From the NCBI RefSeq assembly GCF_025685685.1, contig NZ_JAGSYH010000003.1, positions 1-64,000 on the forward strand: a stretch of DNA of 64,000 nt, written 5' to 3'. Shown here in pieces: positions 52,621 through 62,375 of the stretch (position 1 is its first letter; each line of letters begins with the position of its first letter). Below the pieces are notes generated by a model that had not been told where the DNA came from, made no database searches, and saw nothing but the letters and a program-made list of their open reading frames with translations. This DNA comes from Acidicapsa dinghuensis. Lineage in GTDB: Bacteria; Acidobacteriota; Terriglobia; Terriglobales; Acidobacteriaceae. The position numbers and the translations under genes are program-made.

Positions 52621-52698
52621 ATGCAGACGCACCGCCATCATCGTCACCACCATCATCATGGGACGACCATGCCGGCGGACTGCTACGGCCTGAACTAG
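52621..52698 (+). CDS. hisL: Histidine leader peptide (HisL)
   Basis: A 25-codon reading frame begins MQTHRHHRHHHHHG and ends in GLN and TAG at 52696. Eight of ten successive codons (4 to 13) are histidine. It directly precedes a terminator hairpin and the his genes. In his operons of enteric bacteria such a peptide couples ribosome stalling to transcription. The ribosome-binding site is poor (TTGAG), which may reflect translation from a very short leader. Confidence 0.88.
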   Translation: MQTHRHHRHHHHHGTTMPADCYGLN

Positions 52699-52760
52699 AG
52701 GCCAGATCAAAGCAGACAAGATTCAGAAGCCCGCCGGCGATCAACGCTGGCGGGCTTTTC
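52671..52760 (+). promoter_or_regulatory. his transcription attenuator
   Basis: The terminator stem has a perfect 9-bp base, AAGCCCGCC (52727-52735) with GGCGGGCTT (52749-52757). Allowing one G-U pair it extends by GCG/CGC over a 5-nt loop, and TTTTC follows. Segment GCCGGCGG (52671-52678), inside the leader peptide frame after the His run, is the exact complement of CCGCCGGC (52731-52738), which overlaps the 5' arm of the terminator. A ribosome stalled on His codons would leave this segment free to form the antiterminator; one reaching the stop codon would mask it. Confidence 0.85.
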
Positions 52761-52809
52761 GCTTTGTCCAGCACCGGCGCAAACACAACCTCAACCACCA
52801 TGAGGACCC

Positions 52810-53184
52810 ATGACTACCGCAGTGAACGCACCAACCATCGACTTCGACAAAATGGACGGCCTGGTTCCCGGCGTCGTACAAGATGACGCCACCGGCCAGA
52901 TTCTGATGCTCGGCTTCCTCAATCCGACGAGCTACGCCAAATCTCTCGAATCCGGCTTTGTAACCTTCTGGTCGCGCACACGCCAGAAGCTATGGATGAA
53001 GGGCGAAACCAGCGGCAATCGCCTGCGCATCGTCTCCGCCTTCACTGACTGCGATAACGACACACTCGTCTTTCGTGTGGTCGTCGAGGGTGACGGCCTC
53101 GTTTGCCACGAGGGCACTGTCTCCTGCTTCACCAAGCAGATTCCCCTGCAGACCACCGCTACAGCGGAGGCTGCCAATGTCTAA
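52810..53184 (+). CDS. hisI: Phosphoribosyl-AMP cyclohydrolase (HisI)
   Basis: The 124-residue enzyme carries [38 protein letters not shown] and the metal-binding FTDCDNDTL with CHEGTVSCF. It opens the purine ring of phosphoribosyl-AMP in the third step of histidine synthesis. The hisE pyrophosphatase domain, often fused, is absent and must be elsewhere. First structural gene of the his operon; its stop lies inside hisG. Confidence 0.95.
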   Translation: MTTAVNAPTIDFDKMDGLVPGVVQDDATGQILMLGFLNPTSYAKSLESGFVTFWSRTRQKLWMKGETSGNRLRIVSAFTDCDNDTLVFRVVVEGDGLVCHEGTVSCFTKQIPLQTTATAEAANV

Positions 53185-54052
53185 TAAAATCCGCCTCGGC
53201 ATCCCCAAGGGCAGTCTGCAGGATGCCACTATCGCTCTCTTCAAGCGCGCAGGCTGGAACATCTACGCTGACGGCCGCAGTTATTTTCCTTCCATCGATG
53301 ACAAAGAGATTGAGTGCATGCTCATTCGCGCCCAGGAGATGGCGCGCTACGTCGAGCACGGCGTGCTTGACGCCGGACTTACCGGCATCGATTGGGTCGT
53401 CGAGAGCGGCCTCAACGTCACCAGCATCACTTCCCTGGTCTACGCCAAGCAGAGCCGCCGCAAGGTTCGTTGGGTTCTGGCTGTTCCCGAAGGCAGCGGC
53501 TACGAAAAAGCCGAAGACCTGGAAGGCAAAACTATCGCCACCGAGTTGGTCGGCGTAACAAAGAACTACTTCGAGAAAAAAGGCGTTAACGTCAAGGTTG
53601 AATTCAGCTGGGGAGCGACGGAAGTGAAGCCTCCAATGCTCGCCGACGCCATCGTCGAAGTCACAGAAACCGGAAGCAGCCTGAAGGCCAATCGCCTCAC
53701 CATCATCGACACGGTAATGGAGAGCGAAACTCACCTCATCGCCAGCCAATCCGCAGCCGCCGATCCATGGAAGCGTCAGAAGATCGAATCCATTGCATTG
53801 ATGCTCCGTGCCGCCATTGATGCTCAAGGCCAAGTCGGTCTCATGCTCAACGTACAGCGCCAACATCTGCAGACGATCATCGAAGTACTGCCCGCTCTCA
53901 ACTCACCTACGATCTCCGAACTAAGTAATCCAGCGTGGGTCGCAGTCAACACTATCCTCGAAGAATCCTGTGTTCGCGACGTCATACCCAAGCTGAAAGC
54001 GGCAGGCGCTACCGGCATCGTTGAGTATCCCCTCAACAAAGTGGTGTTGTAG
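53177..54052 (+). CDS. hisG: ATP phosphoribosyltransferase (HisG, long form)
   Basis: The 291-residue protein starts [20 protein letters not shown] and contains [17 protein letters not shown], the phosphate loop region [19 protein letters not shown] and a C-terminal HisG_C regulatory domain ([20 protein letters not shown]). It is the long form that does not need HisZ and is feedback-inhibited by histidine. It catalyses the first step. It overlaps hisI by 8 bp. Confidence 0.95.
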   Translation: MSNKIRLGIPKGSLQDATIALFKRAGWNIYADGRSYFPSIDDKEIECMLIRAQEMARYVEHGVLDAGLTGIDWVVESGLNVTSITSLVYAKQSRRKVRWVLAVPEGSGYEKAEDLEGKTIATELVGVTKNYFEKKGVNVKVEFSWGATEVKPPMLADAIVEVTETGSSLKANRLTIIDTVMESETHLIASQSAAADPWKRQKIESIALMLRAAIDAQGQVGLMLNVQRQHLQTIIEVLPALNSPTISELSNPAWVAVNTILEESCVRDVIPKLKAAGATGIVEYPLNKVVL

Positions 54053-54072
54053 TCAGAACTATTGCCCGACTT

Positions 54073-54104
54073 CCAACCTTTCCATCAGCAAGTGGAAAGG
54101 TTGG
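54073..54104 (+). repeat. 12-bp perfect hairpin between hisG and hisD
   Basis: CCAACCTTTCCA and its complement TGGAAAGGTTGG enclose an 8-nt loop in the 100-bp gap. No T-tract follows, so it is more likely an mRNA processing or stabilising element than a full terminator; partial termination cannot be excluded. Confidence 0.7.
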
Positions 54105-54152
54105 GCCACAGATTGAACACAAACCTCGCTAGCCACGCTAGCTCCAAGAGCC

Positions 54153-55457
54153 ATGCGACTCTACCGAACTCAAGGCCGTAGCTCCAAACAAACCGAGACC
54201 GTTCTCCGCGCTCTCGAGCAACGTGGCGGCTCCTCGCTGGAAGAGGTTCTCCCAACCGTCCGCAAAATCCTGCGTCGCGTCCGCGAGAAGGGCGATACAG
54301 CGCTGCTCGAATACGGGAAGAAGTTCGACGGGTTGGCAAGCAATGCCAAAGAAGCAACCGTTCTTCGCGTTTCGACAGAAGAGATGTCTGCAGCCTGGGC
54401 ACAGCTTGATCCTGCTCTTAAGCAATCTCTCAAAACCGCCGCAGCTAACATCCGCTCCTTCGCCCGGCGGCAACTACCCCGGACATGGAACTTCTCTCCT
54501 GCGCGCGGCCTCAGCACAGGTCAGCTCGTGCGCCCTCTCGACTCCGTTGGTTGCTATGTTCCAGGCGGCCGTCATCCTCTCCCATCGACTATGCTCATGA
54601 CCGCGATTCCCGCGCAGGTCGCCGGCGTCCCGCGCATTGTCGTCTGCTCCCCACGTCCGGCGCTTGAAACACTCGCGACTGCCCATCTTCTAGGCATCAC
54701 CGAGTTCTATCGCATCGGCGGAGCACACGCTATTGCGGCGCTCGCTTATGGAACCAGCAGCATTCCTCGCGTTAGCAAGATCGTTGGTCCCGGCAGCCTC
54801 TATGTCACCGCAGCCAAGCGCGAAGTGTCTTCCGATCCGCAACGCCCCTGCGCCATCGACATGCTTGCCGGCCCGACTGAGATCGTCCTTACAAGTGATC
54901 GCGGCAATGCTGCGTTCATCGCATCTGATCTCGTCGCGCAGGCAGAACATGATCCAGCAGCACTCGCCATCTTCGTCACTACGAATGAAACGCTGGCAAA
55001 CGAAGTAATGGACGAAGTTAAGGAACAAAGTCGTACTAACGCGACAGCGATACAGGCGCTAAAGAAGAACGGCTACATCTTCCTTGCATCCACTATTGAA
55101 GAGGCGCGAATCATCACCAATCGCCTGGCTCCTGAACATCTCACCATCGATACCGAAGACGATCTCAATTGGGTGCAGAATGCCGGCAGCGTTTTCATCG
55201 GCAACCTTTCCGCTCAACCCCTCGGCGACTATATCTCCGGTCCCAACCACACGCTGCCCACCGGAGGCATGGCCACGGTACGCGGCGGCCTGAGCGTAGT
55301 GGATTACGTAAAGCTCATCACGGTTCAGCAATACAGCCCCAAGGCCATCGAAAAGCTTGGTACACAAGCCATTCGACTTGCAGAGGCCGAGGGGCTCACC
55401 GGTCATGCAGAGGCAATCCGTATTCGCACAAACTCCTCCGCGAAGGAGGCGAAATGA
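54153..55457 (+). CDS. hisD: Histidinol dehydrogenase (HisD)
   Basis: The 434-residue protein includes VGCYVPGGRHPLPSTMLMTA, IPRVSKIVGPGSLYVTAAKR, AIDMLAGPTEIVL, ASDLVAQAEHDP with catalytic and zinc ligands, GPNHTLPTGG and VVDYVKLITVQQY. It oxidises histidinol to histidine in the last two steps. It overlaps the hisC start (ATGA). Confidence 0.96.
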   Translation: MRLYRTQGRSSKQTETVLRALEQRGGSSLEEVLPTVRKILRRVREKGDTALLEYGKKFDGLASNAKEATVLRVSTEEMSAAWAQLDPALKQSLKTAAANIRSFARRQLPRTWNFSPARGLSTGQLVRPLDSVGCYVPGGRHPLPSTMLMTAIPAQVAGVPRIVVCSPRPALETLATAHLLGITEFYRIGGAHAIAALAYGTSSIPRVSKIVGPGSLYVTAAKREVSSDPQRPCAIDMLAGPTEIVLTSDRGNAAFIASDLVAQAEHDPAALAIFVTTNETLANEVMDEVKEQSRTNATAIQALKKNGYIFLASTIEEARIITNRLAPEHLTIDTEDDLNWVQNAGSVFIGNLSAQPLGDYISGPNHTLPTGGMATVRGGLSVVDYVKLITVQQYSPKAIEKLGTQAIRLAEAEGLTGHAEAIRIRTNSSAKEAK

Positions 55458-56545
55458 TGAAAGTTGCCAGCACACCGCAACCACGCGCGCGTGTCTTGTC
55501 GATGCCCGAATATCATCCGCCGCTCGGCAATCGTGATACTCTCCGCCTCGATTTCAACGAGAATACCGTCGCCTGCTCACCAGCCGTCGAACGCGCCATT
55601 CGCAACATGACTGCCGCTGAGCTCACACGCTATCCAGAGCGCGAACCGGTTGAAGCTTTGGCCGCACAGCAACTGGATCTCGCACCGGAACAAGTCATCC
55701 TTACCAACGGCGTCGATGAAGCAATCCACGTTCTTTGCCAGGCGTTCCTTGATACCGGCGATGAACTGCTGCTTCCCGTGCCCACGTACACCATGTACGC
55801 CATCTACGCCTCGGCCACCGATGCAACGCTATGTACAGTCCAGGCTGACTCAACCCTAGCGTTCCCGTTTGAAGCTCTCAAAGCCGCTATCACTCCGCGA
55901 ACCAAGCTCATCGCTATCGCCAATCCTAACAGCCCTACCGGCAGCATTGCTACGCGCGAGCAACTGATTACACTCGCCGAAGCAGCGCCGCACGCAATCC
56001 TGTTAGTCGATGAAGCCTACTTCCACTTCTACGGTGAAACCGTCATCGATCTCATCGGCAAGCTGCCAAATCTCATCGTTGCCCGCACATTTTCCAAAGC
56101 CTACGGACTCGCGGCGTTGCGTCTCGGCTTACTTGCGGGACCTGTGCATCTCCTGCGCTGGACTCGCCGCGTATTGTCTCCTTATAGCGTCAACTCCGTC
56201 GCGCTCACGGCTCTCACTGCAGCACTTCAAGACTCTGCTTACATCGATTGGTATGTCCGGCAGATCAAACAGGCCCGCACTGAGTTCCTGGCTGCACTGG
56301 ACACGATGGGCCTGCAATATTGGCCGACTGAAGCCAACTTCGTCCTCGTGAACATCGGCACGCTGCATCGCGAATTCGTCTCGGCCATGCGTGATAAGGC
56401 AATCCTGGTACGCGACCGCTCAGCAGATCCTGGCTGCGATGGCCTAGTTCGTATCACTATCGGCACTCCCGAGCAGATGCATTCCGCTATCACAACCATT
56501 CAAACCTTTGTCAGAACATACAAACTTGCCGGAGTAGTTCGATGA
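55454..56545 (+). CDS. hisC: Histidinol-phosphate aminotransferase (HisC)
   Basis: The 363-residue PLP enzyme has [58 protein letters not shown] and the PLP-lysine segment [13 protein letters not shown]. The ribosome-binding site AAGGAGG precedes two adjacent ATG codons (55454 and 55457). It overlaps hisB by 4 bp. Confidence 0.95.
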   Translation: MMKVASTPQPRARVLSMPEYHPPLGNRDTLRLDFNENTVACSPAVERAIRNMTAAELTRYPEREPVEALAAQQLDLAPEQVILTNGVDEAIHVLCQAFLDTGDELLLPVPTYTMYAIYASATDATLCTVQADSTLAFPFEALKAAITPRTKLIAIANPNSPTGSIATREQLITLAEAAPHAILLVDEAYFHFYGETVIDLIGKLPNLIVARTFSKAYGLAALRLGLLAGPVHLLRWTRRVLSPYSVNSVALTALTAALQDSAYIDWYVRQIKQARTEFLAALDTMGLQYWPTEANFVLVNIGTLHREFVSAMRDKAILVRDRSADPGCDGLVRITIGTPEQMHSAITTIQTFVRTYKLAGVVR

Positions 56546-57138
56546 CCGCAATGCGTACCGCAGAAATCATTCGCCACACTACCGAAACCAAAATCGATCT
56601 GCATCTGACGCTTGAAGGCACGGGACAATACAAAGTCTCTACCGGCATTCGCTTCTTCGATCACATGCTTGAGCTTTTCACACGCCACGGCGCCTTCGAT
56701 CTGACACTCACATGCAAAGGCGATCTCGACGTCGATCAGCATCACACCGTCGAAGACGTCGGCATCGCCCTCGGGGAAGCCTTCGCCCGAGCCGTCGGCG
56801 ATAAGAAGGGCATCAACCGCGCCGGCTACTTCCTCATGCCCATGGACGAAACCCTCGCCATTGCAGCTATCGACCTAAGCGGACGCACCGCCTACGCCGT
56901 TGACACCAAGGTTCGCACGCGTCTCGTGGGCGATCTGCAATCCGAGCTCGTCACCGATTTCTTCGAGGGCTTCGCTCGCGGTGCGCATGCCAACGTCCAC
57001 GTCAAGACAATGTATGGCCGCAGCAATCATCACAAGATCGAAGCGATCTTCAAAGCCTTCGCCCGCGCGTTGCGCGTTGCGGTATCGCGCGATCAACAAC
57101 TGGCTGAGACGCTTCCCAGCACCAAAGGCCTGCTCTGA
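56542..57138 (+). CDS. hisB: Imidazoleglycerol-phosphate dehydratase (HisB)
   Basis: The 198-residue enzyme shows [33 protein letters not shown] and [18 protein letters not shown], with the two HHxxE metal sites. It is the monofunctional dehydratase; no HolPase domain is fused. It abuts hisH with a shared base. Confidence 0.96.
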   Translation: MTAMRTAEIIRHTTETKIDLHLTLEGTGQYKVSTGIRFFDHMLELFTRHGAFDLTLTCKGDLDVDQHHTVEDVGIALGEAFARAVGDKKGINRAGYFLMPMDETLAIAAIDLSGRTAYAVDTKVRTRLVGDLQSELVTDFFEGFARGAHANVHVKTMYGRSNHHKIEAIFKAFARALRVAVSRDQQLAETLPSTKGLL

Positions 57139-57740
57139 TGCGCGTCACAGTCATCGACTACAAAGCCGGTAATCTAACTTCTGTCGTAAAGGCGCTGCGC
57201 CATCTCGGCGCGGATGTCACGGTCACCGACCGCCCCGAGCCGTTGGCGCATGCCGAACGCATCATCCTTCCCGGCGTTGGCCACTTTGCCGCGACGCGAC
57301 GCCTCGACGATACCGGCCTCACTGGCGCGATCCGAGAAGCCATCGGCCGCCACGTTCCGTTCCTTGGCATCTGCGTTGGCATGCAATGGCTCTACTCAGG
57401 CAGCACGGAGGCACTCGAGCAACCTGGCCTCGCGGCCTTCACCGAGCAATGCACGCGCTTCCCCAACGCAGCAGACAAGGTTCCCCACGTCGGCTGGAAT
57501 TCCATTGACGTTTCATCTTCCTCGCGTCTCTTTTCCGACGTCGCCTCCGGCGAGCACGTCTACTTCACCCACTCGTATCACGCGCCGATCACAGCCGATA
57601 CCGCAGCAAGCACTCATTACATCGAGCCATTCGCATCGGCAATCGAACGCGGCAACATATTCGGCGTTCAATTCCATCCCGAGAAATCCGGCGAAACCGG
57701 CCTAAAAATCCTCCGCAATTTTTTGGAGCTTGTGCAGTGA
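57138..57740 (+). CDS. hisH: Imidazole glycerol phosphate synthase glutaminase subunit (HisH)
   Basis: The 200-residue class I glutamine amidotransferase has LPGVGHF, the nucleophile Cys in FLGICVGMQWLY and the His-x-Glu pair in FGVQFHPEKSG. It supplies ammonia to HisF. Its partner hisF is separated from it by an unrelated gene, which is unusual. Confidence 0.96.
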   Translation: MRVTVIDYKAGNLTSVVKALRHLGADVTVTDRPEPLAHAERIILPGVGHFAATRRLDDTGLTGAIREAIGRHVPFLGICVGMQWLYSGSTEALEQPGLAAFTEQCTRFPNAADKVPHVGWNSIDVSSSSRLFSDVASGEHVYFTHSYHAPITADTAASTHYIEPFASAIERGNIFGVQFHPEKSGETGLKILRNFLELVQ

Positions 57741-58261
57741 CATTCAAGTACACGGTCAGTCTTGAAGACTACAAAGCAGCCCTCGCCTTGCATTCGAGAC
57801 GATCTCTTTCTGCGAGGATCGCACACCTATGCCTGTTTTGGCTGCCAACAACGGTCGGTACATTCATAGGTCTGCTGATAATGCATTTGGGATTCCACTT
57901 ACAATACATGCGTATTTTCCCGTGGCTAAGCGCGCTCTTTTGGGTCGCTGTTGTATGCATAGCAGCACCCATTCAACACGCAAGTTATATGCGGCGTGTC
58001 TTTGACAAACGGATTCCCGCCGGAAATCGAGCGAATTGGACAGACATAAACGACCAAGGCGTTACCTCTGCTATTGTCGGGACAGAAGAAGGCGTATTCT
58101 CGTGGGAGGATGTGGCTGGATTCGCGCAGAACGAGAAAATTACCCTTCTATATTTAGACAAGAGGCGGTTTCTGTTTTTCCCAACTTCGGTCTTGAACCA
58201 ATCTCAACGTGCAGAACTAAAGGACCTCGTCGCGCGTAACTTGGTGAGGGACAAATGCTGA
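57737..58261 (+). CDS. YcxB-like two-helix membrane protein inside the his operon
   Basis: The 174-residue protein has two hydrophobic helices (residues about 35-55 and 62-80) followed by a soluble domain with [20 protein letters not shown], then [20 protein letters not shown], resembling YcxB-type proteins. It overlaps hisH by 4 bp and hisF by 7 bp, so it is co-translated with them. Its AT-richer codon use differs from the flanking his genes. Nothing in the family links it to histidine synthesis. It may be a recent insertion that kept operon coupling. Confidence 0.7.
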   Translation: MTFKYTVSLEDYKAALALHSRRSLSARIAHLCLFWLPTTVGTFIGLLIMHLGFHLQYMRIFPWLSALFWVAVVCIAAPIQHASYMRRVFDKRIPAGNRANWTDINDQGVTSAIVGTEEGVFSWEDVAGFAQNEKITLLYLDKRRFLFFPTSVLNQSQRAELKDLVARNLVRDKC

Positions 58262-59034
58262 CCCGACGCATCATAGCCTGTCTCGATGTGCGCTCCGGTC
58301 GCGTCGTCAAAGGCGTTCAATTCGTTGATCTCATCGACGCCGGCGATCCCGCTGCGCTTGCGCATCGCCATGCGCTGGAAGGCGCGGACGAGATCGTGTT
58401 GCTGGATATCACTGCTACCCATGAAGGCCGCGGCACGTTGCTTGAAACAGTCCGCCGCACAGCCAGCGAACTTTTCGTGCCCTTTACTGTTGGCGGTGGC
58501 ATCCGTACTGCAGACGATGCAGCCGCTGTCTTCGATGCCGGAGCGGACAAGGTCAGCATCAACTCTGCCGCACTTGCTAACCCCGAGCTGATCGGCCAGA
58601 TCGGCGCTGACTTCGGCGCACAGGCAGTTATCGTCGCTATCGATGCGCGCCGCAATACCGACTCAGGAGATCCGGTGCGCGATGCTCATGTATTTACCCA
58701 CGGTGGCCGCCGCGATTCGGGCCGCTCTGTGATTGAGTGGGCACACGAGGCCGAGTCTCGCGGCGCAGGCGAGATATTGCTCACCTCGATGGACTCGGAC
58801 GGCACCCGTGCCGGCTTTGACTGTGAGCTTACCGCTGCTGTCAGCGAAGCTGTGCGCATTCCAGTGATCGCTTCCGGTGGAGCGGGCACAGTTGCTCACT
58901 TTGCCGATGTCTTTGACCGAGGTAAAGCTGATGCGGCTCTGGCCGCGAGCATCTTCCACTTCGGCGTTTCCACTTCGCGCGCGCTCAAGCAGGAGCTTGC
59001 ACAACAAGGCATTTCCATGAGGCTTCCATGCTGA
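58255..59034 (+). CDS. hisF: Imidazole glycerol phosphate synthase cyclase subunit (HisF)
   Basis: The 259-residue TIM-barrel enzyme has the catalytic Asp in [19 protein letters not shown], the second Asp in VIVAIDARR and the phosphate loops [12 protein letters not shown] and [13 protein letters not shown]. With HisH it makes IGP and AICAR. It overlaps hisA by 7 bp. Confidence 0.96.
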   Translation: MLTRRIIACLDVRSGRVVKGVQFVDLIDAGDPAALAHRHALEGADEIVLLDITATHEGRGTLLETVRRTASELFVPFTVGGGIRTADDAAAVFDAGADKVSINSAALANPELIGQIGADFGAQAVIVAIDARRNTDSGDPVRDAHVFTHGGRRDSGRSVIEWAHEAESRGAGEILLTSMDSDGTRAGFDCELTAAVSEAVRIPVIASGGAGTVAHFADVFDRGKADAALAASIFHFGVSTSRALKQELAQQGISMRLPC

Positions 59035-59714
59035 TTCCCTCTATCGACCTGCTTGGCGGCAAAATCGTTCAACTGGTGCAAGGTGAAAAACTCAAGCTTG
59101 CTTTCGACGACTTCGAATACTGGATCGACCGCTTTTCCAAATATCCGCTTGTACAACTTATCGACCTCGATGCCGCGATGGGTTCTGGCGACAACTCCGA
59201 GCTTGTTACGCAAATTGCCAAACGGCTCCCATGTCAGGTTGGCGGCGGCATCCGCAACGTTGAGCGTGCAAAGCAAGTTCTCAACGCTGGTGCTCAGCGC
59301 GTAATCATCGGCTCATCCCTGTTTACCGAGGAGAGCGGCATCGGGCGCGTCAACACCAACTTTGCGAGCGAACTCGCCGACACTATCGGCACCGGCCACA
59401 TCGTCGCCGGCATCGACTCGCGCAATGGCCGCATCGCTATCAAGGGATGGAAGGCCCAGGTCGCGCTCACTCCCGATGAAGCCATACCGCAGCTTGATCC
59501 ATACGCAGCAGCTTTCCTTTATACCCACATCGATGGCGAAGGCCTGATGCAAGGCTTTCCAATCGACATTGCCATTCGCCTTCGTGCTCTCACACAGCGC
59601 GAACTCATCGTGGCCGGTGGCATCCGGTCACAAGAGGAGATCGACGTGCTCGGCGGCCATAACATCGATGCCGTTGCGGGCATGGCTGTGTATACCAATC
59701 TGCTGCCGGCGTAA
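59028..59714 (+). CDS. hisA: ProFAR isomerase (HisA)
   Basis: The 228-residue TIM barrel begins [19 protein letters not shown], with a catalytic-type Asp in SIDLL, then [20 protein letters not shown] and [12 protein letters not shown]. It is slightly short for HisA but follows hisF in the usual order. It is the last gene of the operon; no clear terminator follows. Confidence 0.9.
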   Translation: MLIPSIDLLGGKIVQLVQGEKLKLAFDDFEYWIDRFSKYPLVQLIDLDAAMGSGDNSELVTQIAKRLPCQVGGGIRNVERAKQVLNAGAQRVIIGSSLFTEESGIGRVNTNFASELADTIGTGHIVAGIDSRNGRIAIKGWKAQVALTPDEAIPQLDPYAAAFLYTHIDGEGLMQGFPIDIAIRLRALTQRELIVAGGIRSQEEIDVLGGHNIDAVAGMAVYTNLLPA

Positions 59715-60114
59715 TCCCAACGCCGGTCACGACAGCCGTGCATGGCCCGCAACCAGACACGAATTGCGCGGAATGGCACGCAAATTGTGCCAATGGGGAG
59801 GGGGGCACACGAAAAACCCTCTCAAGCCATTGATAAATCTATAGTTACGCCAGAAATCAAACACACTTATGACGGGATTTGAGCCGTATTTGCGCTATAT
59901 TTTGATCGCACTTTCGCGTGCATCTCGCGGCATGGCAACTTCCAAAGAAGCTGCCGCACAATCAGTATGCAGCAGAGCAAGGTAATTCCACGCAATGTCA
60001 GCTCTCTTGCAGATTAGTTACGACTCGATCCCACTTCCCTTCACACTCCGAACTAAACCTGTGCTACTCTTGAACCACTTACTCAGGCGATCCCTTCGCC
60101 GAAAGGAAGGTCCC
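59715..60114. other. Intergenic region after hisA
   Basis: About 400 bp with no convincing gene. It is AT-richer in its middle. No clear terminator, repeat or RNA gene was recognised. Confidence 0.5.
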
Positions 60115-60189
60115 ATGAAGACATTTGATTCGTCCCGCGCCCCCAAAGCGCCGTGGCCCGTGGACCCTTCCGGAACGATGCGACGTTAG
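60115..60189 (+). CDS. Possible 24-residue protein
   Basis: MKTFDSSRAPKAPWPVDPSG and four more residues are read from an ATG with GAAAGGAAGG ending 4 nt upstream. The frame is too short for family assignment. It could be a small peptide, a leader of the ABC exporter gene 182 bp downstream, or chance. Confidence 0.3.
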   Translation: MKTFDSSRAPKAPWPVDPSGTMRR

Positions 60190-60371
60190 AACCAACACTC
60201 AGTTCCTAAGCCCCTCCACAACAAAACCAAGGCAGCTAACGGGTACCCGCTAAGGTTTCGCGTTCTGTATTTTTCTGCACGCGTTGAAGCCTATGCCAAC
60301 GCAACTTCCCAGCCGAAGTTCTGTTTCTCGGCCTTACCGAATCCTTTGCCGGATTCACCGATGGGATCATT

Positions 60372-62243
60372 ATGAGTCAACCATCCAAACAAGACTCCAG
60401 GCATCGTAAAAGCGCAATGCAGCGGGTGCTTTCTTTCCTCTTTCGCCACTGGAAGCAGGAAGGTTCTGTTGTGCTGCTCATCGCCACATTCATGATTCTT
60501 GCTACAAGCGCCGACCTGTTGATGCCGATCTATTCCGGCAGGCTGGTTGATGCAATTGCGTCGCATGCCAGCGGCCGCGCCGCTGCGCTTGCCGTTGCCG
60601 TGCGCTGCATTGCCATCATGGCTGGGCTGGGGCTCATTCTGCTTGCGGCGCGTCATTGCGCATTCCTCGGCATCGTACGTCTGACACTAAGGCTGATGTC
60701 GCGCATGGCGAGCGACGCCTTCTGGCGCGTACAACGCTTCTCCACCGATTGGCATGCGAACCATTTCGGCGGCTCGATCGTTCGCCGCGTCACTCGCGGC
60801 ATGTGGGCCGTCGACCTGATGGACGATACGCTTCTGCTGGCTCTGCTGCCGGCGCTGCTTGTGTTATGTGGCTCTTCCATCATCCTTGCCTTGCGCTGGC
60901 CGAGCATGGGTTTGCTGGTCGCCGTGGGAGCGATCTGTTATGTCTCGCTCTCGATCTCCCTGTCACTGGGATACATCTCACCAGCCGCGCGTCTTTCCAA
61001 TGCGCAAGACACGCGACTGGGCGGCGCAATGGCGGATGCGATCACATGCAACACGGTCGTGAAAGCATTTGGGGCAGAGGATCGTGAAGATTTCCGCCTC
61101 TCACGTGTTCTCGACAAATGGAATCGCCGCACGCACCGCACGTGGATGTCTGTGACCAATAGCGGTACGCTGCAGCTTATCGTACTGCTCGCACTACGGA
61201 TCTTGATCGTGAGCTATGCAGCATGGCTGTGGTGGTGCGGCCATGCAACGGCGGGCGATGTTACGTTCGTATTAACCAGCTATTTCATCATTCACGGATA
61301 TCTGCGCGATGTTGGACAGCATGTTGCAAACCTGCAGCGCTCGGTGAACGAGATGGAAGAGATGGTCGATTTTCACGATCAGCCGCTCGGCATCGCCGAC
61401 CATGCGAATGCCTATCCGATTCGTGTCTCTCGCGGAGAGATCGTCTTCAACCGCGTCACGTTTTGCTACGACGCGCATGTGGAGCCGCTCTTTCGCAACT
61501 TCTCTCTGCTCATTCAGGCCGGCGAACGCGTTGGACTGGTCGGCCATTCCGGCTCAGGCAAGAGCACGTTTGTGAAGCTGCTGCACCGGCTATACGACAT
61601 CAACGGAGGCTACATCCTCATCGATGGACAGGATGTTTCCCGCGTTGCGCAGCAATCGTTGCGGTCGCAGCTTGCGCTTGTGCCGCAGGAACCAATTCTG
61701 TTTCATCGCTCTCTTGCTGAAAACATCGCGTATGCGCGTCCCGATGCTTCTCTGCGCGAGATTGAGAAAGCTGCTCGCCTCGCCAACGCGCATGAATTCA
61801 TCATCCGCCAGCCAAAGGACTACCAAACTCTCGTAGGTGAACGCGGCGTCAAGTTATCCGGTGGTGAACGCCAGCGTGTCGCGCTCGCTCGCGCGTTTCT
61901 AGCTAACACGCCGATCCTGATCCTTGACGAAGCGACTTCCAGTCTCGACTCAGAATCGGAAGCGCTGATTCAGGAGGCGATGGAGCGGCTGATGGCAGGA
62001 CGCACCTCGATCGTCATCGCGCACAGGCTCTCGACCGTGCGCATGCTCGACCGGATTCTTGTCTTCGACGATGGGCAGATTGTGGAACAAGGCACGCATG
62101 ATGAACTCGTGCAGCATGCCGATGGAGCTTATCGGCGGCTCTTCGAAAAGCAAGCCATGGGTCTGCTCATTGACACTTTCGACGGAGAAGAAGCAAGTCT
62201 GAAAGACAATGTCTCCGAGGAATTTGAAGATCAAGCGATTTAG
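60372..62243 (+). CDS. ABC exporter (fused TMD-NBD half-transporter)
   Basis: The 623-residue protein has about six transmembrane helices (residues 25-320) and an ATPase domain with Walker A GHSGSGKST, signature LSGGERQRVALARAFL, Walker B ILILDEATSSLD and H-loop IAHR. It resembles lipid/multidrug exporters (MsbA-like). It stands alone between the his operon and an aminotransferase, so the substrate is not indicated. Confidence 0.92.
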   Translation: MSQPSKQDSRHRKSAMQRVLSFLFRHWKQEGSVVLLIATFMILATSADLLMPIYSGRLVDAIASHASGRAAALAVAVRCIAIMAGLGLILLAARHCAFLGIVRLTLRLMSRMASDAFWRVQRFSTDWHANHFGGSIVRRVTRGMWAVDLMDDTLLLALLPALLVLCGSSIILALRWPSMGLLVAVGAICYVSLSISLSLGYISPAARLSNAQDTRLGGAMADAITCNTVVKAFGAEDREDFRLSRVLDKWNRRTHRTWMSVTNSGTLQLIVLLALRILIVSYAAWLWWCGHATAGDVTFVLTSYFIIHGYLRDVGQHVANLQRSVNEMEEMVDFHDQPLGIADHANAYPIRVSRGEIVFNRVTFCYDAHVEPLFRNFSLLIQAGERVGLVGHSGSGKSTFVKLLHRLYDINGGYILIDGQDVSRVAQQSLRSQLALVPQEPILFHRSLAENIAYARPDASLREIEKAARLANAHEFIIRQPKDYQTLVGERGVKLSGGERQRVALARAFLANTPILILDEATSSLDSESEALIQEAMERLMAGRTSIVIAHRLSTVRMLDRILVFDDGQIVEQGTHDELVQHADGAYRRLFEKQAMGLLIDTFDGEEASLKDNVSEEFEDQAI

Positions 62244-62263
62244 CTCTGTTCCTCGACGATGAA

Positions 62264-62295
62264 CGGGCCGAGAAACGGATCGGCCCGCTTCTTAT
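62264..62295 (+). terminator. Terminator after the ABC exporter gene
   Basis: An 8-bp perfect stem (CGGGCCGA, loop of 8, TCGGCCCG) is followed by a T-rich CTTCTTATCTT stretch 20 bp after the stop codon. Confidence 0.65.
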
Positions 62296-62375
62296 CTTCT
62301 GAAAACAGCAGCCAGCTCATCGGTTCTATCGGCTATTCTGTCGATGAATTAGCTTTTTCATGTCCGGGAGCCTTA

